The notes beneath the pieces are model-generated. The model had not been told where the DNA came from. It ran no database searches and saw nothing but the letters and a program-made list of their open reading frames with translations. A stretch of DNA of 64,000 nucleotides from Bog-756 sp963741055 (GTDB lineage Bacteria > Actinomycetota > Acidimicrobiia > Acidimicrobiales > RAAP-2), in assembly GCA_963741055.1 (NCBI GenBank), contig CAVUGU010000009.1, positions 1 to 64,000 of the forward strand, written 5' to 3'. The position numbers and the translations under genes were made by a program. Numbering within the stretch: the stretch's first letter is position 1; each line of letters begins with the position of its first letter. Shown here piece by piece: positions 59,610 through 64,000 of this stretch.

Positions 59610-60419
59610 TCATCCCTGCGGAACGACGGCGTAGTGAAGCGGCGACACCGTGACGTTGGTCGCCTCGGAATGAATCGCCATCTCGTTGCCAACGACCTCG
59701 GTCATGGTCACGGAGGCCGGCGCATAGTCGACATCTCCGGAGTACACCGCAGTGATGGTGTGTGAACCCAACGTCAATCCCCCGACGGTGATCTTTGCGG
59801 ATCGGAACCTTGGCACCTGAGCAGCGCCAATCACGGTGGATCCGTCATAGAAGGTCACCGTACCGGTGGGCACGTAGAAGTACCGACGAGCGCCGGCACC
59901 GTAGATGTCCGGCACACTGCCGTAAAAGCTGACTGCGTGGCCAACCGGTGCAGGGTTCGCAGAGGAACTGACACCCAGCGAGCTCGGGAAGAGCTCTGAT
60001 TCGGTGGTTAGCGCCGCGGAGACAGCGCCGTTGAAGAGCGCGCTTCCGGAGTAGTGCGCGACGTACTGGTGCACGCCCAGTGGTGTACATGGACCTTTCG
60101 CCGGAGAGGTGCAGGGTAACTCGGCGAGAGGAACCACGAGAGTCTGAGTAGCTGGCCCGCTTCCGACAACGGCACCGAACTCATTCGTGATCTTCAGGGT
60201 GCCTCCGTCGACACGCACAGCCACCTTGGCGTACAGAGTCGAGAACTGCCCGGGATAGCTGACGGCGCGGGACGATGTAAGGAGCACCGAGGCCGTCACC
60301 TTGCCTGACGACGCCCCCGCAGGCGGCGCAGCCAGGAACGTTGTCGAACCGACGACCGCAATGAATACACCGATGACCAGCCCGGCGATACCCGCCATGT
60401 TCTTGAACCTGGACAACAT
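59610..60419 (-). CDS. Secreted Ig-like (Big_5/Ig_3 repeat) protein
   Basis: 269 residues from ATG 60419. A signal peptide (KNMAGIAGLVIGVFIAVVGSTTFLAAPPAGA) is followed by two bacterial Ig-like repeats. The second is clear: PAPVGHAVSFYGSVP, PTGTVTFYDGSTVIGAAQV, GGLTLGSHTITAVYSGDVDYAPAS. It is probably an extracellular adhesin or structural protein. The first repeat has a pair of cysteines (PCTSPAKGPCTP). Confidence 0.85.
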   Translation of the reverse strand: MLSRFKNMAGIAGLVIGVFIAVVGSTTFLAAPPAGASSGKVTASVLLTSSRAVSYPGQFSTLYAKVAVRVDGGTLKITNEFGAVVGSGPATQTLVVPLAELPCTSPAKGPCTPLGVHQYVAHYSGSALFNGAVSAALTTESELFPSSLGVSSSANPAPVGHAVSFYGSVPDIYGAGARRYFYVPTGTVTFYDGSTVIGAAQVPRFRSAKITVGGLTLGSHTITAVYSGDVDYAPASVTMTEVVGNEMAIHSEATNVTVSPLHYAVVPQG

Positions 60420-60662
60420 GGTTTCATTCCCTCCGCCGGGGAGCCTCCGTCCACCGACCCGAGGCAAAATACTTGGGGGAAAGCCGAGCCGCATCCATGG
60501 TTGACCAGCACTGATGGACCCCCGGGTTCACCTCGTATTCACCGTGAAGGCGACCGCGCTCGGGACTGGGTTCGGCTCCGTTCCCATCGCCTTCGGCCAC
60601 ATCTGTCCCACGAGCCCAAAACAGAGCCGAAGCTGGTCCGGTCTTCCCGGAGTCCTGGAGCC

Positions 60663-61091
60663 TCAGTCGTTGATGGCCTCGACGCCGAGGCGTCTCAGCT
60701 CCTCGATGCGGTGGCGCATCGTTTGCAGGACCTCGGGCGCATGTGGTTGCCAGTCGAGGATCTCGCTGACCACCCGCAGCGGTTGCCGGGTGCGATAGGA
60801 CTTCGTCGGGTTGCCCGGGTACTTCTTGTCCGTCAGGTTCGGGTCATCCTCGATTGGACCGGTCGGTTCCACTCGGTAGATGTGGCCTGGTCCCTCGCCC
60901 GCTGCGAGTTCCGCTCCCCAGGTGGCCGCATCCAACGTCCCAGCCAAGTAGATGAAGTTCGCCTTTTGTCCCCTACCGAAGTTGGAGTTGTGCCCGGGCT
61001 CCAGCAACTCCCCCGGGCTCAGTTCTGCATTGGTGCCATGGTAGAAGGGTCCCGGGTCCAGGACCGCAGGCGAGTTCGGTTCGTTCTGCAC
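60663..61091 (-). CDS. arr: Rifampin ADP-ribosyltransferase (Arr) homolog
   Basis: 142 residues, the family length. It matches the mycobacterial enzyme as I know it: FYHGTNAELSPGELLEPG with H18, NFIYLAGTLDAATWGAELAAGEG with Y48, IYRVEPTGPIEDDPNLTDKK with the catalytic-region Asp, and YPGNPTKSYRTRQPLRVV, ending MRHRIEELRRLG. Arr inactivates rifamycins by ADP-ribosylating the C23 hydroxyl using NAD. It sits between a secreted protein and an IS110 element, a setting compatible with mobility, but codon use does not stand out. Confidence 0.93.
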   Translation of the reverse strand: MQNEPNSPAVLDPGPFYHGTNAELSPGELLEPGHNSNFGRGQKANFIYLAGTLDAATWGAELAAGEGPGHIYRVEPTGPIEDDPNLTDKKYPGNPTKSYRTRQPLRVVSEILDWQPHAPEVLQTMRHRIEELRRLGVEAIND

Positions 61092-61167
61092 CGCGCTCCG
61101 TTTCGACGCTCGGCTTCACCCTATGACATGTCAGGGCCGCTCCCAGGAGCTGCCCTGATCGATGCTC

Positions 61168-62213
61168 CTATGGGCTGTCAAGGCGAATTGTGCCGCGTGG
61201 GAGCGGCGGGAAGAGCTCCCGTGCCACGTAGCGCTTGAGGCACCGCATCGCCTCCTTCTTGGTCTGGCCCTCCTTCATCCGTCGCTCGATGTAGTGACTG
61301 GTCCTCGGGTCGCTAGACCATGCGGGTGAAGACGATGTGCCAGAGGGCCGAGTTCGCCTGGCGGTCGCCGCTGCGGTTGAGGCGGTGACGCTGCTGCTTG
61401 CCGCTCGAGGCGTCGATCGGCGAGATGCCGCAGAGATGGGCGAAGGTCGCCTCGTTCTTCAGGCGCTCCGGGTTGTCCCCGGCGGCGACCAGGAGGGCCG
61501 AGGCCACGTCGGTGCCCACGCCGTCGATGGCGACGAGCTCGGGGGCGGTCTCGGCGACGAGGGGCTTCAGGATCCGGTCGATCTCGTTGATCTCTTCTTC
61601 GAGGGCGAGCGCCCGGCGCGCGAGCGTGCGGAGCGTGAACTTGGTGAGCGGACGACGTCGGTCTTTCCGGTGTGGCGGTAGGCGCTGCGCGATCAGGAGG
61701 ACCTTGTAGATGGAGAGGTCCGCAGCTCGTCGCGGAGCTCGTCGGGGGCGGTCGAGACCAGGCTGCGCATCTGGTTGATCGCCTGGGTCCGGTTGCGCCG
61801 GGCCGAGAACCGCGCAACCCGCAGCACCCGCATGGACTCGACGTTTCCGTCTCTGGTCTTGGCGAGCCCGTTGGCGTCGCCGCCGTGGGCGGCGCGGGCG
61901 GCCGAGATGGCGTCTTCGGGGTCGGACTTGCCCTTGCGCCGGCGGCGCTGGCGGTTCGGACGGTCGACCTCGACGACGGCGATGCCCTCGTGGTGCAGGT
62001 GCCGGGTGAGCCCCGCCCCGTAGCTGCCGGTGCCCTCGACACCGACCAGCTCGACGGGCCCGAAGCCCTGGAGCCAGCGCAAGCAGGGCCCGATAGCCCG
62101 ACGGGCGTCGTCTCGAAGCTCTCGATGCCAAGCAGGGCTCCCCGCTCGTCGAGGGCGGCGGCCACGTGGACGTCGAGGTGCGTGTCGACCCCTCCGGTGA
62201 TCGCTTCGCGCAA
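61168..62213 (-). pseudogene. IS110-family transposase (DEDD), multiply frameshifted
   Basis: The product is recoverable only by joining four frames. They are TTG 62213 ITGGVDTHLDVHVAA (first Asp), then VGVEGTGSYGAGL (Glu) and KGKSDPEDA (two Asp), then FTLRTLARRALALEEEI with AIDGVGTDVASALLVAAGDN and SGKQQRHRLNRSGDRQANSALW, and finally SDPRTSHYIERRMKEGQTKK to the stop at 61168. All DEDD residues and the Ser-bearing Tnp20 region are present, so only the frame is lost. IS110 enzymes use a bridge RNA encoded in the non-coding end. No terminal repeats are visible, as expected. Confidence 0.87.
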
Positions 62214-62578
62214 TATTGGTCATCGTCATCCCTTCCTTTCGCTTGAGGTGGGTGACACCGCACCGGCGGGACGACGGACAGGACAGCGATGGGCCTGTGC
62301 GGCAGGCTCCTATGAGGTCACTCCGTCCGACCGGTGGGTGTCGGGTGAGTGTCCGGGCCAGGCCGACGGATCGACTTCAGGACAGTCCGAAAGGACGTCA
62401 GCCGGTTGATGGAGTCAGACCTGGCTCGGGCACTCACCCAACGCTGACCTGTTCGTCACCGAGGTGGTGGACCGTCAGCGGCTACGTCAATCCTCGCTGC
62501 CGGTTCCACGGTTGTGGCCTGGCAAGCCGAATCGAGGCCGCTTCCCCGATGAGCCGAAGGAGGCTTCCCGCCTCTCCG
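62214..62578. other. 5' flank of the IS110 transposase, no protein gene
   Basis: 365 bp without a supportable ORF. It is the place where IS110-group elements encode their bridge RNA, upstream of the recombinase and transcribed on the same strand. I see no single dominant hairpin by eye. A conservation or folding analysis is needed to define it. Confidence 0.3.
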
Positions 62579-62608
62579 GTCTACTGCGGAACATGTTCCG
62601 CAGTAGAC
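62579..62608. promoter_or_regulatory. 30-bp perfect palindrome
   Basis: The perfect palindrome is centred between 62593 and 62594 on CGGAACATGTTCCG, with outer arms GTCTACTG/CAGTAGAC. A partial second copy follows at about 62619-62638 (CTGCGGA ... TCCGCAG) sharing the half-site CTGCGGAAC. It lies 68 bp upstream of the small HTH gene. Plausible roles are an operator for that protein or a recombination/attachment site. Confidence 0.6.
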
Positions 62609-62676
62609 GGACGCGGGCTGCGGAACAGGATCCGCAGGTGCGCACCTCGACGCGCTGCTGCAGTTAGTTTGCTGTG

Positions 62677-62879
62677 ATGGCTAGAGAGGTCCTCGTCAGC
62701 GAACTCGTCGGTACCGTCGAGATCGCGGAACGGGCCGGCGTTTCGGGGCCGAAGGTGGTCCACGACTGGCGACACCGGCACAAGGACTTCCCCAGACCCG
62801 TGGCCAAGGTCGGTGCGCGAGCGTTTGGCGCTGGCGGGACGTGCATGCCTGGCTTCGAAAGACCGGCAGGATGAAGTGA
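62677..62879 (+). CDS. Small AlpA/excisionase-like HTH protein (frameshifted)
   Basis: About 67 residues when the frame is repaired. REVLVSELVGTVEIAERAGVSGPKVVHDWRHRHKDFPRPVAKV is a MerR/AlpA-type winged helix that recognises tandem DNA sites. One base appears missing near 62815; the adjacent frame gives WRWRDVHAWLRKTGRMK, the usual end of such proteins, with the stop at 62879. ATG 62674 is also possible. These proteins regulate or excise integrated elements, consistent with the IS-rich context. Confidence 0.7.
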
Positions 62880-63528
62880 GCAGGCGACACGTCGTGTCAC
62901 CTGTACGGAACCGACGAACTACCAGGTCACACTATGTGTCGGAGGAGGGACGCCACCACTCCCCGACTGGCGTATTCAACGGTGGGCGATGACGGCTAGG
63001 CCAGTCAAGGCCGGTCGAAGACGGCCCACAGGGGAAGCCTCGACGGGCCGGGGCGAACCGCAGGGGTAGTTCTTAAGGAGCCGGCGGGCGGCTCCTTAGT
63101 TGCGCTCCCCGGCCCAGATCCTCGTAAACGTCCGGCACTGAACCGGTGCATCCCCTACCGGCATGTCTGAAGGAGCGGGGCCGTGTCAAGTAGGCAGCCT
63201 TTTGTTGATGTAGGCGTGGTGAACGTCTTGCCGTGGCTGGTCTATGGGCGCGATGGGAGGCGACAGCACGAGTCCGTCGATCGACGTCGCGGTGTTAACA
63301 GGTTGTTGTTGTCGGCACACGGAGTGCCGCTGGTGTCGCACCAAGGTCTCTCATCCACGAGATGGTGAGGAAGGGGCAGGCTCGGCTGCCAGGCATGTCT
63401 TCGTCGAGTGGCTCGGCATGGTGCGTTCCGGGCACCACCGGACGGGCTCAATCACTTAGACGGCGTCGCCACCTCGATGAGATGGGAGCCTTGCCGTTAG
63501 CCGAGCTCGCGTCCGGTGTGTCCGAGCG
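62880..63528. other. 649-bp non-coding stretch between two mobile genes
   Basis: No convincing ORF on either strand. Several strong hairpins occur: ACGCCA/TGGCGT near 62950-62973, the nested structure at 63045-63115, and GACACgtcGTGTC at about 62886-62896. It lies downstream of the second IS110-like transposase and may contain its right end and a structured RNA. Short frames at 63183-63459 lack family features. Confidence 0.5.
63045..63115. ncRNA. Candidate structured RNA (nested stem, internal loop, hairpin)
   Basis: An outer 9-bp stem GGGCCGGGG/CCCCGGCCC (63045-63053 with 63107-63115) encloses an asymmetric internal loop. Inside it is a perfect 10-bp hairpin TAAGGAGCCG-gcggg-CGGCTCCTTA (63074-63098). 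The stem/internal-loop/stem-loop layout is that of a guide loop in IS110 bridge RNAs. It is symmetrical on either strand, so the transcribed strand is not determined. A terminator is less likely because no U-tract follows. Confidence 0.4.
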
Positions 63529-64000
63529 TCACGCCGCCTTGGGCTCTTGGAGACAGCGGATCTCGCCGTCTCGGAGTGCCGTAGTAGACGAGCGTGAGAA
63601 CTTTGCGGGCGATGGCGACGTTGGCCCTCGTCTTCCCGCGTCGTTCGGCGATGGCGTGGAAGTGTCGCCGTGAACGCTTCACCCCCGTGGTAGCGGGCCA
63701 CCGCCTCGATGGCCGCCCACCGCACCAGACGAGATCCCTGCTTGGTGATGCGTCCCCGATGGACCTTGCCGTCGGACTCCCGGTGGATCGGGGTGAGCCC
63801 GGCCCAGGAGCACAGTGCCTGGGGGGAGTCGAAGCGGTGCACGTCGCCGATCTCGGCCACGAAGACGGCGGCGAACACCTTGCCCACCCCGTAGATGGCC
63901 TGGACGGCGTTGGTAGCCGGCATCGTCTTTGCACATCGAGTGGATGGTCCGGTCGAGCCGAGTCGATCTCCTCGTCGTAGGAGTGGACGAGGTCACGCAG
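63529..64000 (-). pseudogene. Second IS110-like transposase, C-terminal part (frameshifted, runs off window)
   Basis: The visible C-terminal Tnp20 domain begins ATNAVQAIYGVGKVFAAVFVAEIGDVHRFDSPQALCSWAGLTP and GRITKQGSRLVRWAAIEAVARYHGG, with the catalytic Ser region around KQGSR. The product continues in a second frame (IAERRGKTRANVAIARKVLTLVYYG) and a third (LRDGEIRCLQEPKAA) to TGA at 63529. A further frame change lies near 63930 (DLVHSYDEEID). Its sequence differs from the 61-62 kb copy, so it is a separate IS110/IS116-type element. Confidence 0.8.

Overview
The window is high-GC bacterial DNA that I read as a chromosomal segment of an actinobacterium, possibly class Acidimicrobiia. Support comes from the linked housekeeping blocks aroA-tyrA-aroH-rluB-scpB-scpA and xerD-nudix-pyrG-recN-nadK-tlyA, PspC/DUF1707 and GAF-ANTAR proteins, a lysine/alanine-rich histone-like protein, and frequent GTG/TTG starts with ATGA/GTGA overlaps. 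The class assignment is inference.

Layout. 0.1-1.5 kb: an IS481-family element abutting the 3' end of a tRNA-Pro gene. 1.6-5.7 kb (minus): secreted SGNH hydrolase, small zinc-ribbon membrane protein, GTPase Der and a DUF512 radical-SAM-like protein. 5.8-7.7 kb (plus): ispH and a family-2 glycosyltransferase. 7.7-14 kb (minus): one tightly packed operon scpA-scpB-rluB-aroH-tyrA-aroA-cmk-plsC, which mixes chromosome segregation, rRNA modification, the late shikimate/tyrosine pathway, CMP kinase and phospholipid acylation. trpS is divergent at 14 kb. 15-28 kb (minus): HAD phosphatase, histone/phasin-like protein, tlyA, nadK, recN, pyrG, Nudix, xerD, DksA-like protein, M50 protease and two large envelope glycan membrane proteins. 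28-37 kb: acyl-CoA desaturase, DoxX-Rieske fusion, acyltransferase-3/SGNH protein, chromate transporter, SDR, GT4 and GNAT. 37.5-40.6 kb: an envelope-stress cluster of DUF1707, PspC, a PspC-histidine kinase and a NarL-type regulator. 40.6-46.5 kb: DUF2252, transporters and a Gfo/Idh/MocA oxidoreductase.

46.8-61 kb is accessory in character: many small single-gene units for detoxification and stress (GYD, DUF302, SnoaL, VOC, monooxygenase-like, DinB-like, HxlR with FMN reductase, methyltransferase), a second desaturase, two tandem GAF-ANTAR regulators, a secreted Ig-like protein and a rifampin ADP-ribosyltransferase (Arr) homolog. 61.2-64 kb is mobile DNA: a broken IS110-family transposase, a 30-bp perfect palindrome, a small excisionase-like HTH gene, a strongly structured non-coding stretch, and the 3' part of a second IS110-like transposase running off the window.

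The most important caveat is that about twenty genes, many of them essential, are split by frameshifts. Where start and stop can both be placed, ten genes with one visible break are 3n+1 long and three with two breaks are 3n+2 long, as single-base insertions would give. The breaks are absent between about 42.1 and 61.1 kb. I therefore treat most broken housekeeping genes as intact genes with sequence errors and give their full inferred span.
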